From NCBI GenBank assembly GCA_016808115.1, contig JAEQBH010001373.1:50998-114997 (forward strand): a DNA stretch of 64,000 nucleotides, read 5' to 3'. Every line of letters starts with the position of its first letter. Within the stretch, counting starts at the first letter, position 1. The DNA is from Tetrastigma voinierianum. Taxonomy: Eukaryota > Streptophyta > Magnoliopsida > Vitales > Vitaceae. The translations under genes and the position numbers were made by a program. A model generated the notes under the pieces. That model worked only from the letters and a program-made list of their open reading frames with translations. It was not told the origin of the DNA and searched no databases. Shown piece after piece: positions 10,484-21,084 of this stretch.

Positions 10484-12870
10484 CCTTAAAATGAGCATCT
10501 TATCTATTTTATAATGTTTTAAAAATCGGATCATGATTGAATAAGAAAAATTACAAGGATTGAACCATGATTAAACCAATTACCTTATAAATAGGGGTGG
10601 TAATTCGTGTCGTGTCAATATTATTGATCGAGCGCGACAAGAATATGCATGTGTCGATATTCATTAGTGGCTATTTCATTTATTATTCGTATTAAATGGG
10701 TTTTAACATGAAATATGGCCCGATTAATTTGATTGTTTAAAATAATAAAAATTATAATTAATTATTCATGTATGTTTAATACAAATAACCTATTAAATTT
10801 AACATGTTTATTAATTTTATTATTTAAATTAATAGAAATTATAATTAATAATCCATATTTAACACTATGTTCATGAAATTAATAAAAACGTACATTTTTT
10901 TAGTAAATCTTCTTTAAACCTTAAATTGTCATTTTATGAGTGGACCTTGGACCCATCCAAGGCCACTAAAGGAAAAAAATGATTCCCCTCCTCGCTCTCT
11001 CACGTGATTTTATTTTAAAATAAATAAATAAATAAATAAATAAAAATTCATTAAACCTTTCTCAAATGTGAGTTTAGTTTAAAATAAATGAAAAACAAAA
11101 TTTCATTAAAATTTTTAATCTATAGTTTCTATAGCATCTAGTCTTGATGCCTATTCTTAATCTTTCCCCCATCATATTTAAAAATTTTAAAAAGGTGTAT
11201 TGAACTACATACAATATCTTTTTAAGAAACATTTATCGATTGATTGTTTTTTAAAGTTTATTACTTTCGTGTTCTTATTATGGTGATTATTTTTTTATTT
11301 ATAATTAATAAATTTAATTAGCGAGTTTTCAAATCCGTAAGAGCTCTCGATTTTAGTGTCTACTTCGTGTCACCTTTATCATCGTAATTTTGCGTAGATG
11401 AGCAATGAAGCTATCATGTGATGCTTTATATCATGACGTTTAAATATATCCATTTATTATCTATCTGAGGTTGTGATGATATGGGCGTGAATGGGTTACA
11501 AACAATAAACATTAGGGCCAACATGGATTGAAAAAAAGCTGTAAAGAAACTAAATTATGTTTTATGTATGATGGAACCTATATACTACCTTAATAAATTA
11601 TAATTATTATCTTCATAGTGTTAGGTTTGACACATATAAGAGTATCATAATTATAAAAATATAATTTAAATACAACACCAAAAGTAATGTTTCTATAAAA
11701 TAAAAAAGCATTAAAAATAATATTTCAGACATTTATTGTTGGGTGAAAGTCATTCAAGTTAAATAATACGTTTTCAAAATACGATTTTAGTGATAATAGA
11801 GTCTATCTTCAAGCTAAAATAATGAAGTATGTGTATTAAAAACGCGATTTTATATGTATGGTATTTTAAAAATCTGTATATTTATCAAAAATTCCCTATA
11901 AACAAGTAAGGTCTCCTAATAATTTTATGTCAAAGTTAAATTTGTTCGATCCCCTTAAAATGAGCATTGAAATAGACTTAGGTATCGTTTGTTTTTTGAT
12001 TTAATATTAAAGCTAAATAGTTTTCAGTATTAAGTTGTTTGTTTTTTTTTTTTCACGACTTATTGCTGAAATTTTTTTAAAAAGTTCTAAATAGAAAAAA
12101 GGAAAATATTTGACTTTTTCTATTCAGAAAAAGTCATTTTTCACAAAAATAAGAAAAAACCCAATTATTACATAACAAGAAGAAGAACTAGCGATATCTG
12201 ACTACGGGATAGCGTCGGGAGGGTTTGGGACGGGATGTGCATCGGCCCATTTCGTTTATTTTTGATTACCAGCTTTATGCCGTTTAAAAAAATTAAGCAA
12301 GGCGGGGAAGATGAAAAATTCCCAAACTACGCCGTTTATATTTTTATTTTTGTTTTTATTTTTAATTTTATTTTTATATTTCTTTTTTATTTTATTATAT
12401 TAAAATTAATATTTCTCATAAAAATAAAAAATATTATGATTTATAAATTATTTATTAAAAATAATAATAATTATTTATATTAAAGTATAAAATATAATAA
12501 TAAAAAAGTATTTTTAAAAAATATAATCGAGTAGGAACTCTATTATATTTGATATATGATTCGTATTCTTACGTTGAGAGTTCATTTAATAACATAAATA
12601 ATTTATTTCATTTTTAAACTTTATTTTTAAATGAAACAACCCGAGCCATTTCTGACTTTAGATTTTCGTAAAAATCTCTGCGTCGTAAAAGTCATTAATG
12701 ATTTATCATGAGAAAATCGAAAAAATTTCATTAAGTGAAAAAAACAAACACCACCTTAGTCTATTTTGCAATGTTTTAAAAATCAGACCATAATTGAATA
12801 AGAAAAATTATGGGGATTGAACCATGATTGAACCGATAACATTATAAATATATAATTTTAATATCATAGA
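10484..12870. repeat. Local tandem duplication around a MITE
   Basis: CCTTAAAATGAGCAT occurs at 10,484-10,498 and again at 11,953-11,967. The following sequence is also duplicated: about 95 bp from TCTATTTTATAATG at 10,503 matches TCTATTTTGCAATG at 12,760, both running through a shared GATTGAACCATGATT. The offset is 1,469 bp before counting the MITE. Only the second copy carries the MITE at 11,981-12,755, so the first copy serves as a near-empty site. Confidence 0.65.
11981..12755. mobile_element. Tourist-like (PIF/Harbinger) MITE, TTA target duplication
   Basis: The left terminus GGTATCGTTTGTTTTTTG is matched by the inverted right terminus GGTGGTGTTTGTTTTTTT. TTA lies directly outside both ends (11,978-11,980 and 12,756-12,758), the 3-bp target duplication known for PIF/Harbinger elements. 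The 775-bp interior is AT-rich with a GC-richer spot at 12,180-12,300 and no transposase motif, so it is non-autonomous. The outer flanks are themselves inverted (CATTGAAATAGAC and GTCTATTTTGCAATG), so the insertion seems to lie at the middle of a palindromic target. Confidence 0.72.
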
Positions 12871-12879
12871 AATTTAAAT

Positions 12880-12902
12880 ATATATATATATATATATATA
12901 TA
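12880..12902. repeat. TA microsatellite
   Basis: Run of alternating T and A. The equivalent place in unit 2 (about 39,449-39,462) has a shorter run, so the tract length differs between units. Confidence 0.85.
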
Positions 12903-13902
12903 AATTACAAATTAATATTTTTGTTTGTTACTTTTTTAGTGCTCGATATATTGATATTTTAAAATCACATTAAATAAAATATTTAGATGTGAATGTATTT
13001 GAAATGAAATGAAATTAACATATTTAATTTCAACGTATTTTAATTATAAAATTTTAAATTAATTTCCCGTATTTTAGATATCGCTTTTAAAAAGATATTT
13101 TTACATGTCATTCACGTATGAAAGCAAAAAAGCTTTTTACATTGATAAGTTGGCGGAATAGCTTTTTACAAGGTCCTCCCACATGCAGGTGAGTGGGCTT
13201 TTGCTTAGACGTCATTAAAAGAACTGATGGTTCATATCGATTCAATGTGAAAGTGATTTGAAGAAATAAGTTATTAGTCCATGATTGATTTGATTAGACG
13301 ACCCAATCTGACTTTTAAAATATTAATTTTTTGTTAACTTTTAAAAATACAACATTTCAACCCTCCTCTAAAAAATCGATTATTCACTAATGAAATAAAT
13401 TTTAATTTGTAACCATTGACCAAATTCGCAAATATTCAGATTAATTTTGGATCAAACCATCATATGCAATAGAAAGGTGAATGGTTAGCTGGGTGAATTT
13501 CTTTTTATTTTTATTTTTATTTCTTCTTATGGTAAACGGTGCATATATTATATTCATATATTTTAAGCCAATTTTGAAACATGTTTAATCTATATTCTTA
13601 TCTCTCAAAAATTTATTTTGTAATAACATATATTTTAAAATTTTGTGTATTAAGGAAAGTCAGAAAAGATTCCCTACTAAAATTTAAGCTATATCAAACC
13701 TTTTTTTTTTTTTTTGAAATATTTTAAACCAGTTAGACTAATAGAATCAAAATTGATTATTTTACATCGAGAACCAATAATTTATTTATTAAATGATAAG
13801 ACATATGAATCGACACTTCAAGGACGAACTGCTTCTAACTATAAGAAAATAAAATTGACATTAAAAACAAATAAATAATAATATAAAAGAAATGGTGTTT
13901 TA

Positions 13903-13908
<6 letters not shown>

Positions 13909-13938
<30 letters not shown>
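13909..13938. repeat. TA microsatellite at the left border of the inverted dimer
   Basis: A TA run of about 28 bp ends directly at the first base of the left LTR (13,939). Unit 2 has a short TA run at the matching place (about 40,419-40,430), so the dimer inserted at or next to a microsatellite. Confidence 0.85.
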
Positions 13939-13940
<2 letters not shown>

Positions 13941-15134
13941 ATGACGCTTTCAATCTAAACGGGCTGAGCGTAATATTATTACCGAACCTCGAACTGCCGG
14001 GTCGGTCTCGCGCCGATCATCGCCGAAAAAGGATTACACGCAAGGTTTCGCCCACAGCCTTAACGCGACTGCAAAACGAGAAAGAAGGGGGCTCAAGGCG
14101 GTTTCAACGCATGACCATTCGATGCCTAAGTCGCTCTTTCCCGAGAAAAAGATGGACCGCTTTAGCTAATGTGATGCGAGGAACACAGACATCTTTCACC
14201 CCGATAAGACTTATATTTATAGTAGATGTTTCCACCAAATGATATATTGCATTCTTCATTGACAGGATATTTCTTTTCTGATACTCTGATTTGATTATGG
14301 ATATGTAGCCATGTTTATCGAATTATTTCCTTATCAGGATCCCGCTTGATGAGTCAATACCGTGGAATTATCTTACTTTCCCGACTTATAAGATTTAGTT
14401 CCTATTATCGGATAATATATATTATCAGATTAATTCTATTTCATTCATGGGATTTGGACTTGATCTCGCTGGTAACACGGGCTTTCGACACCATAATCCA
14501 CCTTCGGGGCCTGGGCTTGATCAAGCTTTCATCCCTGGTCGGGCGCCAAAGTCTCAATGCCTAATGGGCATGCCTCCTCAGGTTTGGGTGAGGACTCGTG
14601 AGCCTGTATTTTTCAAACCCTATCAAGCCGCCTCAAATTTTTGTACGGCGCAAGGCAAGGGTCGTGAACGCTTCTCATATCTGATGCAACTTCCACCTGT
14701 CCGCCTGGGTCACAAGAAGATAGTCACCGCCACGCCCAAGGAGCACGATGACTCTTCGTTTTCAGCGCTATTTCCTCCACTTCTTCAATTTCCTTCGTTT
14801 CTTTCGTAGAATTCCCTCCGTTCATACAGCCATCCGCACTTCATTTCTCGTACGACTGCACTTCATTTCCCTTAGCCTTTCTGACCTTTTTCAGAATCTT
14901 TCGGGCTTTCCCGAGATACTTCTTCCGTTTATTCCTGACCGTCAAGGTCTCTATCTCTTCGTTTTCTTTCGATTGGCACGACGAGGCGCCAGGTTGGGCT
15001 GACTAAATTTCGCTTACTATTTATTTTCATCATGGGTCCTGCCGCTTCACATCGCGGTGACCTTCTACTACGCTCTTCTGCTCGACCTTAACCGGCTGAG
15101 CCTCCTAACTGCTCGGTCGAAACAACTCTCGGCA
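13939..15134 (-). mobile_element. 3' LTR of the left arm
   Basis: On the minus strand it starts TGCCGAGAG after a purine-rich run (GAAGGAAGAACACGAGAAAA) and ends CGTCATCA at 13,939. The TATAAATA box at 14,214-14,221 (minus) matches the right-arm LTR. Shared blocks include CGATGCCTAAGT and GAGAAAGAAGGGGG. Length is about 1.20 kb against 1.24 kb in the right arm. The outer edge borders a TA microsatellite. The start is inferred by alignment to the right-arm LTR. Confidence 0.7.
14214..14221 (-). promoter_or_regulatory. TATA box of the left-arm LTR
   Basis: CTATAAATA on the minus strand, in the same place in the LTR as 29,027-29,034 in the right arm. It marks the U3/R border and supports minus-strand orientation of the arm. 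Confidence 0.6.
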
Positions 15135-15899
15135 TTTTCTCGTGTTCTTCCTTCGGGACAGGCGACCGATCACGCCAGAGGTTCATCACCAGATCACTGC
15201 CAAGACAGCGACTGAAGGCCCGCCTCGGGCCACCTGCCGACGTCGCCTCTCAGCGGGTCCGCCATTCTTCATGAGTTTCTCGCGTTTGCGAGTTTTCGAG
15301 CGACACGGTCCGCCGCATCCCTTCTCGTGCAGCCAGAAGACTACAACCGCCCTTCATCGCTCACTGTCGGGTATTTTGGCTAGTCTATCGCTTTTAGATT
15401 AGCTCGAGAAAACCATAGTTATCTTACCGATGAGGTCCGCTCAGATTCCTCTATTCTAGGTGGCCGCTTTTCTTCCAGCTTCGATCTTCCTTCTCTTCCT
15501 CGTGCCGTGAAAGGGACGCATTAGTGTCGTAATCAGAATATGATCCTTCGACAGCGACCCACACTGAGTTCCTCGGCGTTGACACCTCGCCTTAGGAGTG
15601 TTCATATGTTTTCGTATATCTGCGGTGAGGTCATCGTTATTTCATTTCTCAAGATCAGCCATTAGCGCCTGATTGGTCATTGAAGATAACGTCAGGCTGC
15701 CATGCAGCCTCAGCACATGGTCGATCGTCAGAGAGCTAAGTTCTCTCGAGCCTCATCGTTACCGCTACTGGTATCTTCCTCCTTCACCATGAGCTCATCA
15801 GTCTTCCACGCCAAAACCCACTAAGGAGAAACTACTGGCTCGCTTGAGACGCTTAACGTGAAAGCGACCGAAATTGTACCGATACCGTTGAAGACGACG

Positions 15900-16968
15900 T
15901 TAAGTCGTTCTTCGAACGGCCCTCGTTTTCTTCTCATTAAATGGCGTTGAAGCGGGGCGCAGTCATCTTCCGCAAGTCTTTGCGTTTGAGTCGCAGCTTC
16001 GCTTCAAAGTTCATCGCACAAAGGTTCTGCGGGCCGCTGAAGCTGCCGCGCTTCGGCTATCGCCTCGAATCCGCCAACGCAGCGTGCCAGTCACCGGCGG
16101 CCAAGAGTCGGCGGCGGAAAGCATCCCATCCGATCGGGCGAGACGAGACTCTTTCGCGCAATGCCGAACCAGCAGCAGCCGCCCACATTCCCAGATTATG
16201 ATTCGCAGGTCGAAGTGCGCCGCCCGCTGACGGTGATCCGTCCTCTTCAGGCGCTCCGCAGTTTCACTGCCGATCGATTCATTTCAGTCGAGTGTCGGTC
16301 TCATCGATGTCGACTCTATACAGCGCAGTGATTTCGATGGCGTTGGCAGCCAAACCAAACCAAAGTCAGCAAAAGCCGCCGACTACAGGTCACAGCAGTC
16401 GATCGCGGGAACAACACATCCGAAAGGCGCGCTCACCGACGAAGACACCACGCTACCATGCTCGCCGAGGGTGTAAGACGAGGTCCAAATACAGAGCGAA
16501 TTCGAAGGTGAGCCGGAGTGTTTAGATGATTTCCATGTCGCACAAAATGACTTGCTAGAGGCTGTGGGACGGTCAGCAACACCAATATGAATCCCCGATG
16601 GTTAGTGGACGGGCTTCACATCCTGCCATGAAGCCGAGTCTAAGGAAGAACTGTGCGATCAAAGACGACTGCTGATAAGACTACACCGGATCTGTCAGCA
16701 GGCCACCGAGGTCGCTATACGCGAATCGCCGACCGAGGAGTGTCAGCGGCCACGCTGGGACCTTCATCAACAAATAACTTCGTCGTGTCAATGATCTAAG
16801 TCATGATGATCGAGGACCAAGCCAAGCATCAAAGGCTTCTAAAGTTGTTGGCTGTTGGTGGTTACTAACGCTTATCCAGGTTTAGATTTTAACTTCGACC
16901 TCCCTAGCGACAAGGAGGCAGAGGAGTCTTTCTCCGCAGATCCTTCTGGAGAACCTGATACCTACTAA
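15900..16968 (+). pseudogene. Degenerate antisense ORF of the left arm
   Basis: This region lies between pol and the 3' LTR on the strand opposite to pol. The best-preserved part is the 3' end, where a frame encodes GLDFNFDLPSDKEAEESF and stops at 16,968. It is matched on the minus strand of the right arm near 26,040. Upstream, 15,941-16,201 is open and rich in Ala, Arg and Ser. Just before the conserved end are TTACTAAC (862-869 after 16,000) and an AG at 16,878-16,879, which look like a branch point and 3' splice site. Tat-lineage elements are known to carry extra ORFs here, sometimes antisense (gene23 of Grande). I cannot assign a function or a start. Confidence 0.45.
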
Positions 16969-17339
16969 GGCTCACTCCCCTTCTTTTGATGTATAATCTT
17001 CTGCGTATAGACATATGTAGCCTTTTTCTTAATGAATATTCATATTTTATTTCATCACTTTTTGCCTTTACTGCGGCACTCCGCTATTCTTCATGAACCG
17101 TATCAATTTCGGGCCGTGACGGCTCAATTTGGAACGCCCGAGTTGATAGCCGATGGGATGTAGAGTTGAAAAAAGTCAGTCGAACCGGGTCACGAGACTT
17201 CACGGGCTACTACCGGGCTAAATGTGACTTTTAGGTCGCACGGTCTGAAAGTAGAATAGTCGGTACACACCCGAGCCGGCTCTTGCGTCAGGCCTTGCGG
17301 TTTAATAGCTTGAACTGATCTGAGTCATAGGATCGCAGA
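16969..17339. other. Spacer between antisense ORF and minisatellite, left arm
   Basis: Includes a stretch at 16,985-17,090 (AATGAATATTCATATTTTAT and a following ATTTCATCACTTTTTG) that is among the best-matched parts of the two arms (mirror at 25,850-25,940). It could be the 3' UTR of the antisense ORF. No coding sequence. Confidence 0.5.
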
Positions 17340-18560
17340 CTGCAAGGCAGGGGATTTAACTCACAAAGTGAGCACCGGGCTCGCGCCGAGGCCTGGCTGG
17401 CGAGATGCATGGGCCTCAGCCGATCTCACTCTTAGGTTGAATATTCGCAGAGCAGACGAACTCACAAAGTGAGCTACTGTGCTCGGGCGCTGAGTCTGGC
17501 TGGCAATCTAGCCCGAGCCGGGATCCGACTCCCAAGCCGTGTGGCCCGCAGAGTAGTCGAGTCCCCGCCAAGTGAGAGCTATCGGGTCTTCGGCACTGAG
17601 GTCTGGCTGGGCGACCACCCTCGGGAACGATCCGACTTGGCCAGATGACCAGGCGTAGCAATGAGCTCGCCAAAGGGAGCTACTAGGCTCCCGGCGCCAG
17701 GCCCGGTCACATCCACTGAAATGACCGACTCTGAGTCGCGCCTACGCAGAGTAGTCGATCTCACAAAGGAAGCATCGGGCTCCCAGCGCCGAGCTCAGGC
17801 GGCCATTCACCGAGTCGATTCACTGGGTCACAAGTGTTTGTGCACGTGACTTAACCCAGCTGAGCTACTAGCTCCGGCGCCGAGGCCTCGTTTGCGATCC
17901 AAATTGAGCCGATCCGAATTTTCAGTCAGCGTCTCGCGGCAGAGAATGAGTCCGCCAAAGTGAGCTACCAGGGCCCGGCGCCGAGGCCTGTCACGATCCA
18001 CCGAGTCGACCGACTCCCAGTCGCGGTGGCTCAGGCGTGAGTAGTCTGAGCTCGTTAAAGTGAGCTTCATCGGGCCCGGCCACCGAGGCCTGCGGGCGCA
18101 TCCGTACCGAACTGACGACTCTACCGCGTGGCCTGTGGTAGCAGACGAACTCGTCAAAGTGAGCTACGGGGGTCCGGCACGAGGCTTCAGCTGGCGATCC
18201 AAATCAGCCGATCCGACCCTGGGGCACGTGGCTCCTCGTATGCACGAACTCGTCAAAGGAAAGCACAGGGTCCGGCGCCGAGGCCCGCGATCCACCGAAA
18301 TGATCCGACTCCCAGCCGCGTGGGCTTCAGGCAGTAAACGAACTCGCTCAAAGTGAGCCACCGGGCCCGGCGCCTATACCTCACAGCGATCCACCGAAAT
18401 GATCCACTCCCAGTCGCGGCCCGCGGTGCGCAGTAGTCGAGCCATCAAAGTGAGCTTCCTTCAGCCCGCGCCGAGGTTCAGGAGTGATCCAAATCGAGTC
18501 GAGCCTAGATTTTTAGTCACAGGTTTCTGCGTAGAAAAGACGACCAAAGTGAGTCGCCAC
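17340..18560. repeat. Minisatellite of about 98-105 bp, left arm (about 13 copies)
   Basis: The core CTCGTCAAAGTGAGCTAC recurs, with variation, near 17,361, 17,461, 17,568, 17,669, 17,760, 17,858, 17,953, 18,053, 18,152, 18,252, 18,348, 18,445 and 18,545. Each copy also has a GGCGCCGAGGCC-like block and an ATCCACCGA-like block. The right arm holds the reverse complement. Tandem repeats between pol and the 3' LTR are a known trait of Tat elements. Open frames through it are a by-product of GC-rich repetition. Confidence 0.85.
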
Positions 18561-18639
18561 GCGCTTACCACTGGCCTGATTTTCTGAAAAGGCGCGCAGC
18601 GAATGTCGATGATTTACACTTGAACGCTCGTGCGATTTG

Positions 18640-19120
18640 CTGCCCCTTATAATGGCGACTTCATTGCTGCGGAGTTATACTGATACCTTCGCATCTTTCT
18701 CTCGGTGGGTAATCAATCGCTGCGAGATGAAGCTGCCGAGCCCCGTTTTCACTGGATCCACCGAAGATCGCTCAAACTTTACCGTGACCTGGTTTTTTCA
18801 GTCTCCTCTACGGGAAAGTCATGTTATTCTCAGCTTCGCGTGCCAGTGAATGTAATCAGAGGGCATTGCGTCGCTCTATTTTATGTTCTTCTGCCTCTCT
18901 TCGCCTTCTTTCTTCCTTCTCCTTCCTCCTCTTTCTCACATTCATTCCTCCCTCGCATTTTTTCTTCAATATTCGACATCTCCTTTCGCACAAACCACTC
19001 CATCCTTTTTTTCTTCTTTCTTCCTTTCTTCTCATTTGATCCAGTTAATGTGTGCTTCCAAGATGGGTTCCATTATCACCACGGACAGGGCTCAATGTAT
19101 TCCACTGGAATAAAGAGAGA
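18640..19120 (+). promoter_or_regulatory. Conserved TATA-like box, pyrimidine tract and AATAAA, antisense to pol
   Basis: CTTATAATGGCGACTTCATT starts at 18,646, a pyrimidine-rich stretch covers about 18,890-19,030, and AATAAA lies at 19,109. The same order occurs in the right arm on the minus strand (23,783 down to 23,217, with CTTATAAATGGCGACTTC). Retention in both diverged arms argues for a common inherited part. It could be an antisense promoter and polyadenylation signal, or, read in the sense direction, an extended polypurine region after pol. No transcript evidence. Confidence 0.35.
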
Positions 19121-19259
19121 CTCTTTTTTCTTTGCGACTATGAACTTTCATTATGTCAGACGTATTTTTTCTCAGATAGTGTCCGGCCATTCAACGTGTC
19201 AATTAGTATCTGCCATCTCTAAAATTGATACTTTTTATTTAAGAGATTACAAACGAGTT

Positions 19260-21048
19260 GTTTAATGTGTGGTCAAGCTAGATGCTGGCATTCCATGCAT
19301 GTCAGGTTTTTCTCCGAGCTGTATCGTTGACGACTCGGCATATGATGTTTTCCAGTCAGCCCGCTTCCATGTGTCGACTTTCGATAGCATGAGTTTAAGA
19401 TTGAACACTGTACATACTGGTTTGTTGTAGCAGTCTCTCGCCTGCTCTTTTTCTGATAGCCTTCCGCACCTTAGGTCCCAATATTCAGAGATCCAATCAG
19501 ATTTGGCGCCTTCGTTATTGTACCCATCACAGCACGACTGGGATTTTCTTACCCGGTTTCACCATGCCATCGCTTCAGCGCGCAAGGCTGGGGCGCCAAT
19601 GGTTTCTCGGGCAGCCGACTTTCGCACGTTCGTAGTTTTCGCCACCCCGGTTTATCATTTTTCCTTAAGATCTTCATTCGTCTTCGTGTGCTTTAGTGAA
19701 TTTCTGATGGCACTTCGCCACCATTAGATCGTAGATGTCGGGAGATTTAGCATGGTCGCCTCAGTTCGCCACAACCTTCGACCATACAGTCAATTTTTCT
19801 CACATCTGATCAGGTTTGATAATAAACTCGATAAGGCCACACACAAACAGGCATCTTCGTTATGTGATCAGGGCTGGGGTTGCTCTGGCCACGCCAGCGG
19901 ACGATGATGAATTTGTATCAGCCCTTCCCAAGGTCTCAAAGATGTCCAGCATCACGAAGGTCAGGGCTGACATGTCAGGCGCGAGATCCGGCATGCCCCT
20001 CGGGCAGTTCGCACGAATGGGCCAAGGCGCCCAGCATTGGCCGCAGGTATCCCTCAGTTTCCAGCACACTCTTTCCGCACAACGAGCTCGACAGCGATCG
20101 CATATACCACGCATTTTCTCTCAGCATCGGCTCGCGTTTTTCACGATGCATTTGGCGACGGTGTACCTGCCAGATAGCTTCCTTGATGATTGCGATCAGC
20201 ACTGCCTCGAAAGCTGTCGCCAGAAGTCTGCCTATTATATAATCCTAAACGGGTCCATTTATCTCGTACGTACTCCACTCAACTTCATCGTCACAGACCC
20301 ATAGGCTCTACCAGGAGCTCGATAAAGTCGATTGCCGAGGTTCTTCGGTAGAAAAAACAAAAACCAGGTATTTCAGAGTTCTTTCTATTACAGCTCGATT
20401 TTCACTCACACGACTTTTTTTTTTCAATAAATTGCATTTTCGGGAGGTAGATCATCCTTCACTTTTTTGTGCGCAAGAGGTGTCTTCTATTTCGTTACTA
20501 ATACTGAAAGGCAGATTTTCAGCCTGCAAACTTCACACAAGCAGTTGAGGTTTCGCGCCATACGCCGAGGTTGGAATCACCAGTGCATATCAATGTTCAC
20601 TTTTCGAGAGGTTTCCGATTAGACCCCGCTCCGCTCCTCAGGCATTTCCGAGGCCCATCTACGCAGAGCCTTAATGAGAGGTCACCATTGCTCGAAAGCC
20701 GTCTCAGGTTCACGAGGTGAATCTATGACGGCCTACAAGACCCGCCTCTTTACTATAGCTTTCTCAGATCCGACGCCGAACCGCCACTCTACGGCCCACT
20801 TCATCACTTCTTCCGAGGTCTCAGCTTATGCAAAACTTGCTTCACTCCAAAGATTCTGGCTGAACTTCTACTTGTAAGAGTTCTGAAGTAAGGATGAGCT
20901 TCCCAACAAGTGGCTATCAATGCCAAAATTAATTTCTCCATCCTTCGGTACTCTCTCCGCCCCTCTCGTGAGTTCTACAAGAATAGTAAACCTGGGTGGT
21001 GCACTGCTCTTTGTCTACGATTTGCGACAATGGTCGAGAAGTCTGATG
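19260..21048 (-). pseudogene. pol fragment (late RT, RNase H, integrase), left arm
   Basis: Read on the minus strand from 21,048 downward, with many frameshifts. RT/RNase H linker: YRRMEKLILALIAT near 20,940; VMKWAVEW and KAIVKRRVL near 20,690-20,820, matching the Tat consensus for a weight-bearing MKWA and AIKAQ.LADF segment. Integrase zinc-binding region: TEGYLRPMLGALAHSCE near 20,000-20,060. Integrase core start: LTFVMLDIFETLGRADTNSS and ATPALIT near 19,860-19,960. The pol C-terminus (a WNA motif) is near 19,285. Catalytic residues of RT are absent because the 5' part is missing at the dimer centre. Not functional. Confidence 0.78.
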
Positions 21049-21084
21049 TTTGGCACAGTGGAGAGCCCTCTCATCAGACTTCTC
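21036..21084. repeat. Central foldback at the dimer junction
   Basis: GAGAAGTCTGATG (21,036-21,048) and CATCAGACTTCTC (21,072-21,084) are a perfect 13-bp inverted pair around a 23-bp loop. The loop contains GAGAGCCCTCTC, a smaller hairpin. The same pol segment continues outward on both sides, so this is the symmetry axis of the 15.4-kb structure. Confidence 0.8.

Noticed and set aside
10594..10900. hAT-type MITE starting GGGGTGGTAATTCGTG
   Set aside because: The start resembles a known terminus, but no matching inverted end or 8-bp duplication was found, so it is not listed as a feature.
13939..19200. A 5-kb LTR running from 13,939 through the minisatellite on the plus strand
   Set aside because: The TATA and AATAAA near 18.6-19.1 kb suggested it, but pol C-termini lie inside and read the other way, and a standard TATA box and CA end support a 1.2-kb LTR on the minus strand.
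18705..19265. 186-codon open frame
   Set aside because: Covers the pyrimidine tract behind pol in the left arm; low-complexity peptide not kept in the right arm.
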